A stretch of DNA of 54,527 nt from Nitrospirota bacterium (GTDB taxonomy: Bacteria > Nitrospirota > Thermodesulfovibrionia > UBA6902): positions 89,724-144,250 of the forward strand of contig JACQZE010000014.1 in the NCBI GenBank assembly GCA_016207885.1, in the 5' to 3' direction. Positions 7,537-16,194 of this stretch are shown piece by piece; position 1 is the stretch's first letter, and each line of letters begins with the position of its first letter. The position numbers were made by a program, and so were the translations under genes. The notes under the pieces are model-generated. The model was not told the DNA's origin, searched no databases, and saw only the letters and a program-made list of their open reading frames with translations.

Positions 7537-10227
7537 TTACTTACTTATATTCACCGCGCAGGACTTGTACTCCGGTGTGCCTGTTATCGGATCTCTGTGT
7601 TCTGATGTAACAATGTTCGTAAGCGCTTTGTCAAAATGGAATGTCATGAAGACATTGCCTTTTTGGGAACGCTTTGTCACCTTAGCCTTAGCCTTAACAG
7701 TTCCGCGCTTTGAAGAGACCTTTACCATATCTCCGCTCTTTATATCGAGCTTCTTCGCATCCTCAGGGCTTATCTCAACAAGTTCTTCAGGCACAAGCTC
7801 CATTATCCCCGGAACTCTTCTTGTCATGGAGCCGTTGTTGTAATGTTCGCGAACCCTTCCGGTGATAAGGACATAAGGATATTCTTTATCAGGAACCTCT
7901 GCTGAACCTTTATGGTCAAGCGTCATAAATATCGCAAGTCCGTTCGGCCTTGCGAAGAGGTCTGTGTACATCGTTGTTGTGCCGGGATGGTATTTGGTCG
8001 GGCAGGGCCACTGAAGGCTCTCCTTCTCAAGGCGCTCATAGCTTATTCCTCCATATTGGGGTACGAGGCTCGCTATCTCATCCATTATCTCGGAAGGGTT
8101 ATTATAATGCTGTTCATAACCCATTCTTGTAGCAAGCTCTGATATAACCTGCCACTCTGCTTTGCCGGCAAGAGGCTCTATAGCCTTTCTTATGCGCTGA
8201 ACCCTTCTTTCGCCGTTGGTGAATGTGCCGTCCTTTTCTGCAAAGCTCGCGCCGGGAAGTATCACGTCAGCATGTTTTGTCGTCTCCGTGTGGAATATAT
8301 CCTGCACAACAAGGAATTCAACAGCCTCAAGAGCGGCATTGACATGGTTGAGGTCAGGGTCTGTCTGAGCCGGGTCTTCTCCCAATATAAAGATGCCCTT
8401 GAATTTCCCAGCCTTGCATTCATCTAACATCTCAACTGACTTAAGCCCTATCTTATCTGAGATCGGAACGCCCCATGCCTTTCCAAACTTTTCACGCGCC
8501 ATAGGGTCTTTCACAGACTGATATCCCGGAAGCGTTGCCGGCAGAGGGCCGAGGTCTGATGCTCCCTGAACATTGTTCTGTCCCCTCAGCGCCATGATGC
8601 CGGTTGAAGGCCTTCCGATATGGCCGCAGAGTATGGCGAGGTTTGAGATCGCCATCGCGTTCTCAGTGCCGGTCTGGTGCTCGGTCACTCCGAGGCCGTA
8701 GACTATCATGGCCTTGTCAGCTTTAGCATAAAGGCGCGCTGCTTCGACTATCTTATCCTGCACAACGCCTGTGAGCTTCTCTACCTTCTTAAGGTCATAA
8801 TTTTTAACATGCTTTACAAATTCTTTAAACCCTTCGGTCCTCTTATTGATGAACTCTTTGTTCTCCCATCCCTTGCTGAGTATTACATTCGCCATGCCGT
8901 TGAGCATAGCTATGTTGCTTCCGGGCTTGAGGTTGAGCCATACATCAGCGCGCTTTGCCATCCATGTCTCTCTCGGGTCGCCGACTATAAGTTTCGCGCC
9001 GTTGCGAAGAGCCTTCTTCAAGTAAAGCGAAACTATAGGATGCGCCTCTGTCGGGTTTGAACCGAAGAGGAAGAGTGTATCTATATCCGGCATCTGCGCC
9101 AGAGAATTTGTTGCTGCTCCTGCTCCGAGGCTTGTTGCCAGACCGGCAACAGTTGGAGCGTGTCAGACACGCGCGCAGTTATCCACGTTGTTGCTGAGGA
9201 AGACCGTGCGCACGAATTTGGACAGGAGGAAGTTCTCTTCATTTGAACATCTTGAGGATGAGAAAGCGCCGACTGACTCATTGCCGTGGTTCTTTATCAA
9301 ATCAGAGAACCTGACGGCGATAAGGTCAAGCGCCTCATCCCATGTAGCTTCCACAAACTTGCCCTTCTTTTTTATAAGAGGCGTCTTTATTCTATCAGGG
9401 CTGTGGATAAAGTCATAACCGTAGCGCCCTTTGATGCAGAGGTTTCCCTGATTAACAGGCGCGCTGGTGTCAGAGGTAACTTTTATTACCTTGCCGTCTC
9501 TTACATTAAGGAAAAAATTACACCCGGTTCCGCAATATGAGCAGGTGGTCTTAACCTTCCTGAAATCATAGGGGCGTCCTTTACCGCGGCCCTTCCTGTC
9601 TGTCAATGCGCCTGTAGGGCATGTTGAGACGCACTGCCCGCAGAACTCGCAGTTCTCAAGAGAGCGCGGTTTCCCGAAAGCGGTGTCAGGCATTGAATTA
9701 AAACCTCTCCCGGTAAGCTCTATCGTCCCTGCCATGACAACTTCATTGCATATCCTTGTGCATCTCCCGCAGAGAATGCACTTGTTAGGTTCATAAGTAA
9801 TGAACGGATTGTCTTCACGGATCGGCAGGTTCCATTTTTCGCCTTCAAAACGGCTGCCGTCCACTCCGTATTCATAAGATAAGGTCTGGAGCTTGCAGTC
9901 TCCTGTCTTTTCGCATCTCATGCAGTCATTCGGATGGTTGGAGAGGAGGAGTTCGATCAGGGTTTTCCGTATCTTTCTGATCGCATCGGTATCTGTAGTG
10001 ACCTCTATGTTATTCACCACCGGTGTGGTGCAAGCGGACAGCGGCCTTGGAACCCCTTTCACTTTTACAATACATAAACGGCAGCCTCCGTAAGGCTCAA
10101 GCCGCTTATCGTGGCAGAGATGTGGTATCTTGACGCCTAACTGTTTTGCCGCCTGAAGGATGGTTGTGTCTTTTTCACAAAAAGTTTCTATGCCGTTTAT
10201 TGTTACCTTTAATTTTTGCTCTGACAA
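7537..10227 (-). CDS. fdhA: Formate dehydrogenase catalytic subunit, selenocysteine-containing
   Basis: This molybdo- or tungstopterin enzyme oxidises formate to CO2 (or runs in reverse). The N-terminus has a NuoG-like [2Fe-2S] domain (CxxxxxxxxxxCxxC region) followed by [4Fe-4S] motifs (CILCGRCTRIC, CEFCGQCVSTCP). Next come the molybdopterin Fe4S4 motif CSYCGTGCNF and the C-terminal molydopterin-binding domain. An in-frame TGA at 9163-9165 splits the frame at NNVDNCARV-U-HAPTVAG, exactly where Sec lies in FdhF/FdhA proteins. It is followed by a SECIS hairpin. Read through, the protein is about 896 residues with Sec355. I chose the TTG at 10227 because GGAGGG sits 4 bases upstream. The partner genes are nuoF and nuoE, so NAD(P) or ferredoxin is the likely acceptor. 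Confidence 0.93.
9131..9165 (-). promoter_or_regulatory. Selenocysteine UGA and bacterial SECIS element of fdhA
   Basis: After the UGA (9163-9165) there are 12 bases and then a perfect hairpin, GUUGCC-GGUCU-GGCAAC (9134-9150). The apical GGUCU and the distance from UGA match the SelB-binding SECIS of E. coli fdhF. This implies selA, selB, selC and selD elsewhere in the genome. Confidence 0.9.
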
Positions 10228-10280
10228 GTTACCCTCCAAAAAGAAAGCTATTAGTCTGACAACAGACAGCTAACAACTGA

Positions 10281-10742
10281 TTACGTCCACAAATAATCAA
10301 CCATATTTATGAACTTATCATTCATGCTCCTCAGTATTTCACAGAGGGAGATAGTGATATCACGGACCATCTTGTAAGCAATGTGAGGGTTCTGTTTCAG
10401 GAATTTATCCATATCCTCTTTTTTAATGATGAGCACCTTTGTCTTTTCAAGCGTTTCTATCGAAGCCGAATGCGAACGCCCGTCAAGAAAAGCAAGCTCG
10501 CCAAAAAAACTGTTGGCCCTCAGCACGGCTAAAACCTGCTTCCCGCCTTCTTTCGTTTTTTTGGTGATCCTCACCCTGCCTTTTTCTATAATGTGAAGAC
10601 CCTCCCCGGGGCTGCCTTCTTCATAAATCGCCGTGCCTTTCGGATAAGATTCCTCTTTAATGATCGCAGAGATCTTTTTGAGTTCTGAATCGGAAAAGTC
10701 TTTGAATAACGTGAATTTTTTCAAGCGTTCTTTAGTTACCAT
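10281..10742 (-). CDS. Cyclic-nucleotide-binding-domain protein without DNA-binding domain
   Basis: The 153-residue protein is a single cNMP-binding beta-barrel of the CRP/Fnr type, with GLHIIEKGRVRI, the phosphate-binding segment FFGELAFLDGRSHSAS, and a C-terminal helix. It stops before any helix-turn-helix, so it is not a classical CRP repressor or activator. Related proteins act as stand-alone sensor domains. It lies between nuoF and fdhA in the same orientation with a good Shine-Dalgarno sequence (AGGGG), so it is probably co-transcribed with the formate dehydrogenase. A regulatory or allosteric role is an inference. Confidence 0.8.
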   Translation of the reverse strand: MVTKERLKKFTLFKDFSDSELKKISAIIKEESYPKGTAIYEEGSPGEGLHIIEKGRVRITKKTKEGGKQVLAVLRANSFFGELAFLDGRSHSASIETLEKTKVLIIKKEDMDKFLKQNPHIAYKMVRDITISLCEILRSMNDKFINMVDYLWT

Positions 10743-10763
10743 TTCTCATCCCCTTAAACCTCT

Positions 10764-12569
10764 TTAAAAGATTGAGTTAAACGGGCATGCCTCATAGCAT
10801 GCGCCGCACTTGATACACTTTGACTTATCTATAACAGCCTTCTGCTTCTTCTCCCATGCTATTGCGCCTGAAGGACAAGCGCTGTAGCACTTGCCGCACA
10901 TCCTGCAGATATCCGCGTTCACCGTGTACCTGCGCAGCGCCTTGCATACACCTGCAGGGCATACGCCATCTTTTATGTGCGCCTCATATTCATCCCTGAA
11001 AAAATTGATGGTGGAAAGCACGGGGTTCGGCGCGGACATCCCGAGCCCGCACAGTGAAGATTGTTTAATGTCATTGCCGAGTTCGGTGAGAAGTTCGATA
11101 TCGCCTTCTTTCCCTTTGCCTTCGGTGATTCTGTTTAACACCTCCAGCATCCTCTTCGTGCCTATCCTGCATGGAGTGCATTTGCCGCAGGATTCGTTCC
11201 CGGTGAATGAGAGAAAGAATTTCGACATGTCGACCATGCAGGTTGTTTCATCCATAACAACCATTCCTCCGGAACCCATCATCGACCCGATCGCCGTCAG
11301 GGATTCATAATCCACAGGCATGTCGATGTGGGACGCCGGTATGCAGCCGCCGGACGGCCCCCCTGTCTGCACCGCTTTGAGCTTGCGGTTCTTCTCGCAT
11401 CCGCCGCCGATGTCATAGATTATCTCTTTAAGCGAGATTCCCATCGGAACCTCAATAAGCCCGGTATTCTTTATCCTGCCCGTCAAAGCGAAGACCTTTG
11501 TGCCCTTGCTCTTTTCCGTGCCTATGGAAGAAAACCATTTTGCGCCGCTTGTAATTATCGCGGGGAGGTTTGCCAGGGTCTCAACATTATTAATGATAGT
11601 GGGCTTGCCCCATAGCCCCTTGTTGGCAGGGAAGGGCGGTTTTGAGCGCGGCATTCCGCGCTTTCCCTCTATGGAAGCTATAAGCGCTGTCTCTTCTCCG
11701 CATATGAAAGCGCCGGCTCCTTCCTTGATACGGATATCGAAATCAAACCCGCTCTTTAAAATATTCTTCCCGAGTAAGCGATGTTTTCTTGCATCGGCTA
11801 TCGCTATCTTCAGCCGGTGTATCGCGAGCGGGTATTCCGCGCGTATGTAGACATAGCCGTAATTGGAACCTATCGCGTAACCGCCTATTATCATGCCTTC
11901 TATGACAGCGTGCGGGTTGCCTTCAATGACCGAACGGTCCATAAAGGCTCCCGGGTCGCCCTCATCCGCGTTGCAGATTATGTATTTCGGGGTTCCCTCC
12001 GCCTTGCTGCACAGATCCCATTTTAGGCCGGTCAGGAAACCCGCTCCGCCCCTGCCGCGAAGCCCCGACGCCCTTACCTCCTCGATAACTTCAGAAGGCT
12101 CAAGTGAAAATATCTTCCTTGCTCCCTCGTATCCGCCAATATTAATATAGGCGTCAATATCCTCAGGGTCTATGTGGCCGCAGTGCTTAAGGAGTATTTT
12201 TGTCTGCCTGTCATGAAACGCGTGATATTCAGGCCCTACGAGCCATTCCTTAACAGGCTCATTATTAAGAATATGCTCGTCAACGATCCTGCCAACCATT
12301 TCAGGCGTGATAAGCTGATACGTTTCTGACTTGCCGTTGAGGATCACATCCGCAAGCACATCCTTTGCGCAGAAACCGCGGCATCCCGTCTTATTGACGC
12401 ATTTCTTTACGATCTCAGCCGTTATGCCGTGAGACTTGAGCTGCCTGTCAAACTCGTCAATAACTTCCTGGCTGCCTGCGGCAAGCCCGCCTGTGCCGAC
12501 GCACACGCGTATGACCAAGTCTTTAATATCCGCAGTCCTGGCTTTCTTTGTTGTTTTCTTTGCCGGCAT
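10764..12569 (-). CDS. NuoF/HoxF-like diaphorase subunit of formate dehydrogenase
   Basis: This subunit carries FMN, an NAD(H) site and several Fe-S clusters, and transfers electrons between the formate dehydrogenase and NAD. The order of domains is an N-terminal thioredoxin-like [2Fe-2S] domain with Cys residues (VRVCVGTGG, CVNKTGCRGFC), the FMN/NAD region GRGGAGFLTGLKW and NADEGDPGAFMDRS, the [4Fe-4S] motif SCGKCTPCRIGTKRM, and two C-terminal ferredoxin motifs (CRMCGKCYSACP, CIKCGACYEACP). I chose ATG 12569, just after the nuoE stop. A GTG at 12578 would overlap nuoE by 8 bases. This domain layout is shared with HydB/HylB subunits of electron-bifurcating enzymes, so bifurcation is possible but not shown. 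Confidence 0.9.
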   Translation of the reverse strand: MPAKKTTKKARTADIKDLVIRVCVGTGGLAAGSQEVIDEFDRQLKSHGITAEIVKKCVNKTGCRGFCAKDVLADVILNGKSETYQLITPEMVGRIVDEHILNNEPVKEWLVGPEYHAFHDRQTKILLKHCGHIDPEDIDAYINIGGYEGARKIFSLEPSEVIEEVRASGLRGRGGAGFLTGLKWDLCSKAEGTPKYIICNADEGDPGAFMDRSVIEGNPHAVIEGMIIGGYAIGSNYGYVYIRAEYPLAIHRLKIAIADARKHRLLGKNILKSGFDFDIRIKEGAGAFICGEETALIASIEGKRGMPRSKPPFPANKGLWGKPTIINNVETLANLPAIITSGAKWFSSIGTEKSKGTKVFALTGRIKNTGLIEVPMGISLKEIIYDIGGGCEKNRKLKAVQTGGPSGGCIPASHIDMPVDYESLTAIGSMMGSGGMVVMDETTCMVDMSKFFLSFTGNESCGKCTPCRIGTKRMLEVLNRITEGKGKEGDIELLTELGNDIKQSSLCGLGMSAPNPVLSTINFFRDEYEAHIKDGVCPAGVCKALRRYTVNADICRMCGKCYSACPSGAIAWEKKQKAVIDKSKCIKCGACYEACPFNSIF

Positions 12570-12570
12570 T

Positions 12571-13041
12571 TTATGCACCCTTGTCTTTATTGATTTCCTT
12601 CAGCATTTGAGAGGCCTTCTCCATCGTCATCTTGCCAAAGACTTTTTTATTGCCTATAAAAACAGGAGCTATACTGCAAGCTCCCACACATGCGACGTTC
12701 TCCAATGTGAATTTTCCGTCTTTGCTTGTTACCTCTCCTTCAGGCAGCTTCAATTCTTCGCGCAGTTTATTTATGATCGGGCCTGAACCTTTGACATGGC
12801 ATGCTGTGCCGCAGCAGGCTGTTATGATATTTTTGCCGCGCGGCTTAAGGTAGAACTGCGAATAGAATGTCGCAACGCCGTAAAAATTGCTTGCGGGAAT
12901 ATTTAATTCCTTTGAGAACCAGAAGACCACATCTTCAGGGATGTAGCCGAAGGCTTCCTGTATCTCCTGAAGAAGGGATATGATATTTCCGCCGTCTTCC
13001 TGATGGGTTTTGAGTACCGCCTGACATTTCTTTTCATCCAT
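12571..13041 (-). CDS. NuoE-like [2Fe-2S] subunit of formate dehydrogenase
   Basis: The 156-residue protein is a thioredoxin-fold [2Fe-2S] subunit of the NuoE/HydC family. The four cluster cysteines are visible in CCGTACHVKG and CVGACSIAP, and GVATFYSQF is a family landmark. It opens the minus-strand operon nuoE-nuoF-cNMP-fdhA. It would receive or pass electrons next to the NuoF flavin. The start ATG at 13041 gives a normal family N-terminus; a weak GGCGGA precedes it. The upstream gap is shared with the divergent PPC-domain gene. Confidence 0.9.
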   Translation of the reverse strand: MDEKKCQAVLKTHQEDGGNIISLLQEIQEAFGYIPEDVVFWFSKELNIPASNFYGVATFYSQFYLKPRGKNIITACCGTACHVKGSGPIINKLREELKLPEGEVTSKDGKFTLENVACVGACSIAPVFIGNKKVFGKMTMEKASQMLKEINKDKGA

Positions 13042-13114
13042 AGATATATATTCCGCCTTTGGCCAATTTAAAGGACTTGTATTTTACAAAATTTGGTATT
13101 CGTAATTCCACTTA

Positions 13115-13143
13115 TTCATTATGAATCGGCGTTATTGTATAAT
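13115..13143 (+). promoter_or_regulatory. Likely promoter of the PPC-domain gene
   Basis: A consensus -10 TATAAT (13138-13143) is preceded after 17 bases by TTCATT (13115-13120), a weak -35. The start codon lies 26 bases downstream behind a strong GGGGGGTGA ribosome site. Confidence 0.5.
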
Positions 13144-13168
13144 CTTTAGAAAAATCAGGGGGGTGAAT

Positions 13169-13603
13169 ATGAAATATCAGGTCGGCAGGCAGGGAAGGGT
13201 GGTGGTTGCGAAGTTTGATGACGGGGATGATGTGCTTAAGGGGCTTCTTGATATAGCTAAAAAAGAAAATATTAGGGCGGGAGTGCTTTATGTTGTGGGA
13301 GGGATGAAGAAGGGCGATATAGTTGTGGGGCCTGAAGATGAGAGCCTGCCTCCTGTGCCTGTATGGAAGAGCCTTGACGAGAGCCATGAAGTAGTCGGCA
13401 TCGGAACAATATTCTGGCAGGATGAGGAGCCGAAGATACATTTCCACGGCGCGTTCGGAAAGAAGGATATGATGAATATAGGCTGCCTGAGGAAGAATTC
13501 AGAGGCATTTCTTGTTCTTGAAGTGATAATCATGGAGATAGAGGGCGTTGATGCGAAGAGGGTGCTTGATCCTGAGGCCGGGCTGGCGCTTTTGAAATTA
13601 TAA
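13169..13603 (+). CDS. PPC/DUF296-domain protein
   Basis: This is a stand-alone PPC domain (plants and prokaryotes conserved, DUF296) of 144 residues. The family fold is a trimer with a metal-binding histidine cluster; here the motif is KIHFHGAFGK. The upstream ATG at 13169 is chosen because GGGGGGTGA lies 6 bases before it; an upstream in-frame start would add a non-conserved extension. The family is of uncertain function in bacteria. The gene is monocistronic, divergent from the formate dehydrogenase operon and followed by a strong terminator. Confidence 0.85.
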   Translation: MKYQVGRQGRVVVAKFDDGDDVLKGLLDIAKKENIRAGVLYVVGGMKKGDIVVGPEDESLPPVPVWKSLDESHEVVGIGTIFWQDEEPKIHFHGAFGKKDMMNIGCLRKNSEAFLVLEVIIMEIEGVDAKRVLDPEAGLALLKL

Positions 13604-13629
13604 GGTAAAGTATTTCATGGTCTGAGTCA

Positions 13630-13665
13630 AAAAAAGGGGACGGTTTTATTGCCGTCCCCTTTTTT
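13630..13665. terminator. Bidirectional rho-independent terminator
   Basis: Arms 13630-13643 (A run plus GGGGACGG) and 13652-13665 (CCGTCCCC plus T run) form a perfect 14-base stem with an 8-base loop. It serves the PPC gene on the plus strand and the NHL gene on the minus strand. Confidence 0.92.
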
Positions 13666-13689
13666 GTGAATAACTGTAATAGCAAAAAA

Positions 13690-14661
13690 TTAATCTATCT
13701 TTCTTATCGTTTCATTGGCGTTATCTGTCACATAGAGGCTAGTTCCTTCAGTAGTGATGCCGCTTGGTTCTTCAAATGTAGCATCCGTTCCGGTACCGTC
13801 AGCGAAGCCTGTTACCCCTGCGTCACCTGCGATCGTTGTAACCGCTGCCGTGGCAATTGCTATCTTTCTGATCGTATGGTTCCAGTAATCAGCCACATAA
13901 AGGTTTGCACCATCAGATGTGATGCCCCTTGGCTGGTTAAAGGTCGCTGCTGCCCCTGTGCCGTCTGCTGCCCCGCTGGTTCCCGCAGTTCCTGCAAAAG
14001 TAGTGACAACACCGGTTGCGATCACAATTTTCCTGATCGTATGGTTATTCCAGTCAGTTACATAGAGGTTTGTCCCGTTTGTGACTAAGCCGCGCGGCTG
14101 GTTAAACAGGGCTGCTGTCCCTGTGCCGTCCGTTGTTCCGCTGGTGCCAGCGGTTCCGGCAAGCGTGGTGACCACACCTGTTGCGATAACTATCTTTCTT
14201 ATGGTATGGTTTTCTTTCTCAGCAACATAAAGGTTTGTGCCGTCTGTTGTGATGCCTGTAGGCTGATTAAACCTGGCAGCAGCTCCCGTCCCGTCAGCAG
14301 TGCCTGAAGAACCTGCGGTTCCTGCAAGGGTCGTTATTACTCCCGTATCGATAACTATCTGTCTTATAGTATGGTTATCTCTGTCAGTAACATATAAATT
14401 TGTGCCGTCTGTTGTGATGTCATACGGCCTGTTGAAACGAGGGCCGGCTCCTACTCCATCAGCAGAACCAACTTGATTTGGAGAGCCTGCAAATGTGGTG
14501 ACAACCCCTTCTAACGTCAGCGCCTGCCCCTGTATGGCGCCTCCTAATAAACGTTTAACGATCTCATCCACAGTATTATTATTCCCGCATCCTGAAATCA
14601 GTAAACCGCTAATTATCGTGACAGCAAAGAACAGATAAAGAAACTTCCTTGTCATCTTCAT
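13690..14661 (-). CDS. NHL-repeat lipoprotein
   Basis: The protein begins with a lipoprotein signal peptide ending in the lipobox LISGC (Cys25). The rest is a beta-propeller built from five NHL-type repeats of about 55 residues, each with the pattern (V/I)TT(F/L)AG...FN(Q/R)P.GI..dGtnLYV.d..NHTIRKI. The last repeat is the most diverged. GGGAGG lies 5 bases before the ATG. Exported NHL propellers usually bind proteins or ligands at the cell surface; no enzyme motif is visible. The gene is monocistronic and shares a terminator with the convergent PPC gene. Confidence 0.85.
   Translation of the reverse strand: MKMTRKFLYLFFAVTIISGLLISGCGNNNTVDEIVKRLLGGAIQGQALTLEGVVTTFAGSPNQVGSADGVGAGPRFNRPYDITTDGTNLYVTDRDNHTIRQIVIDTGVITTLAGTAGSSGTADGTGAAARFNQPTGITTDGTNLYVAEKENHTIRKIVIATGVVTTLAGTAGTSGTTDGTGTAALFNQPRGLVTNGTNLYVTDWNNHTIRKIVIATGVVTTFAGTAGTSGAADGTGAAATFNQPRGITSDGANLYVADYWNHTIRKIAIATAAVTTIAGDAGVTGFADGTGTDATFEEPSGITTEGTSLYVTDNANETIRKID
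13693..14505 (-). repeat. Five tandem about 165-bp NHL-coding repeats
   Basis: The DNA coding the propeller blades repeats with a period of about 165 bp. The central blades are very similar at nucleotide level (for example the segment coding NHTIRKIVIATGVVTT), which suggests recent duplication or gene conversion. Confidence 0.75.
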
Positions 14662-14772
14662 AAACCACCTCCCGGTTAAAGTTTTTCACTCTTTCTTGAA
14701 TTGCATGGTTAAATGTAAGCTAAAAAAAGGGTAATGTCAATCAAAATCTCAATAAGGCTGAAAGTTCGAGAT

Positions 14773-15291
14773 CTATGGCTTTGTTTTTATGCCGAGCTTC
14801 TTTATCTTGCTTCTTAGAGTGTTGCGGTTTATACCCAGCAGCTTTGAAGCCTTGATCTGGTTTCCTTTTGTCTCTTTCAGCACCATCATGATGAGCGATT
14901 TCTCAACCTCCGGGATGACCATGTTGTAGAGGTTGAAGCTGTCGAATCGTTTTATGCTCTGCATGAAACCGCTGAGCCGGTCCTCTAAAAACTTTCCGAT
15001 CGATTTGATCTGTCTCTGGCTTATATCAAAGTCTTTCAGCTGGAGTTCAGGGCCGTCGGATAATATGCATGCCCTCTTGATGGTGACCTCAAGCTCTTTC
15101 TCGTCTCCAGGCCAGTCATATTCAAGAAGGTATTTTTCCGCCTCTTTGGATAAAGTTTTGTCTTCGGTCCTGATCTCAGATGAGGCTGCCTTTATGTAGT
15201 TCTTTGCAAGAGCGAGGATCTCGCCTTTGCGGTCTTTTAATGGAACAAATTTAGTATTAGGATTATCAATTAAAGTTTTTTTGTCTGTCAT
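14773..15291 (-). CDS. Truncated NtrC-family regulator: AAA+ lid plus Fis helix-turn-helix
   Basis: The 172-residue protein corresponds only to the end of a sigma-54 activator. Residues about 15-85 resemble the C-terminal lid of the AAA+ domain (LSKEAEKYLLEYDWPGDEKE followed by KRACILSDG). Residues about 125-172 are a Fis-type helix-turn-helix (KGNQIKASKLLGINRNTLRSK). There is no receiver domain, Walker A or GAFTGA loop, so it cannot activate sigma-54 polymerase as a normal NtrC protein does. The ATG at 15291 overlaps the panC stop (ATGA). It may be a DNA-binding nucleoid or repressor protein; this is an inference. Confidence 0.75.
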   Translation of the reverse strand: MTDKKTLIDNPNTKFVPLKDRKGEILALAKNYIKAASSEIRTEDKTLSKEAEKYLLEYDWPGDEKELEVTIKRACILSDGPELQLKDFDISQRQIKSIGKFLEDRLSGFMQSIKRFDSFNLYNMVIPEVEKSLIMMVLKETKGNQIKASKLLGINRNTLRSKIKKLGIKTKP

Positions 15292-16166
15292 AAAGCACAA
15301 TTATGCGGAGAAGGAGCTTCTTTGGTAATTACCATATTGTCGATCAGCCTTGCCTTTCCGAAAGCAGCGGCAAGGCATATTATGACAGGAAGTTCTATTT
15401 TAGTGACAGCCGCAAGGCTTTCAGGGGCAAGGATCTCCACGTATTGCATATCAGCAAGCGGCTCTGCTTTCAGCATCGTCTCTAATTCTTTCTTTATCCT
15501 CGATGGATCATTGATGTTTTCCGCTAATATGAGATCTTTTCCGTGTTTCAACGCTCTGTAAAGGAGTGTTGCGGCTTTCCTTTCAGGTTCCGTAAGGTAA
15601 CGGTTCCTTGAGCTCATCGCAAGGCCGTCAGGCTCTCTGACGGTAGGGCACACTATTATATCAATGCCGTATTTCAGTTCCCTTGCCAGCTTCTTTATGA
15701 CGGCCGACTGCTGGAAATCTTTTTGCCCGAAATATGCGATGTCAGGCGAGATGATGTTGAAAAACTTTGCAACGATATTGGCAACGCCGTCAAAATGCCC
15801 GGGACGCGCCGCGCCGCAGAGTATATTTCCTATCTCTCCCATACTGATAAGTGTTGTATCATCTTCTCCGAACATATCATTGTCTTCAGGTATGAATACA
15901 GTATCGACTTCAAGCGAAGAAAGCATCTCGAAGTCTTTCTCTCTCTGCCGGGGATATTTTTCAAAGTCTTCATTTCTGCCGAACTGAAGCGGGTTCACAT
16001 ATATGCTGACAACAGTTACGTCGTTTTCCTGCTTTGAGCGCCTGATAAGGCTTAGATGCCCGTCATGAAGCGCGCCCATAGTGGGCACGAACCCGATGCT
16101 CTGGTCGCTCACCCTGAGCAGCCTGCTCAATGAATGCATGTCTTTAACCTGATGGATTATCTGCAT
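15288..16166 (-). CDS. panC: Pantothenate synthetase (pantoate-beta-alanine ligase)
   Basis: This enzyme makes pantothenate, the coenzyme A precursor, from pantoate, beta-alanine and ATP. Landmarks are VPTMGALHDGHLSLIR (ATP-binding HxGH), YVNPLQFGRNEDFEKYPR, YFGQKDFQQ and the KMSKS-like MSSRNRYL. The length of 292 residues is slightly longer than usual, with the extension at the C-terminus. It lies 28 bases after ispG and overlaps the following Fis-type gene by 4 bases. Confidence 0.95.
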   Translation of the reverse strand: MQIIHQVKDMHSLSRLLRVSDQSIGFVPTMGALHDGHLSLIRRSKQENDVTVVSIYVNPLQFGRNEDFEKYPRQREKDFEMLSSLEVDTVFIPEDNDMFGEDDTTLISMGEIGNILCGAARPGHFDGVANIVAKFFNIISPDIAYFGQKDFQQSAVIKKLARELKYGIDIIVCPTVREPDGLAMSSRNRYLTEPERKAATLLYRALKHGKDLILAENINDPSRIKKELETMLKAEPLADMQYVEILAPESLAAVTKIELPVIICLAAAFGKARLIDNMVITKEAPSPHNCAL

Positions 16167-16194
16167 AAATAGAAATTAAATTGAAAACAGATTG

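Noticed and set aside
7537-9093. Two separate formate dehydrogenase genes or a frameshifted pseudogene
   Set aside because: Both parts are in the same frame, the only break is TGA at the Sec position, and a SECIS hairpin follows. It is one gene.
13693-14505. CRISPR array or satellite
   Set aside because: The period of about 165 bp codes for NHL propeller blades in one open frame; there are no short repeats with unique spacers.
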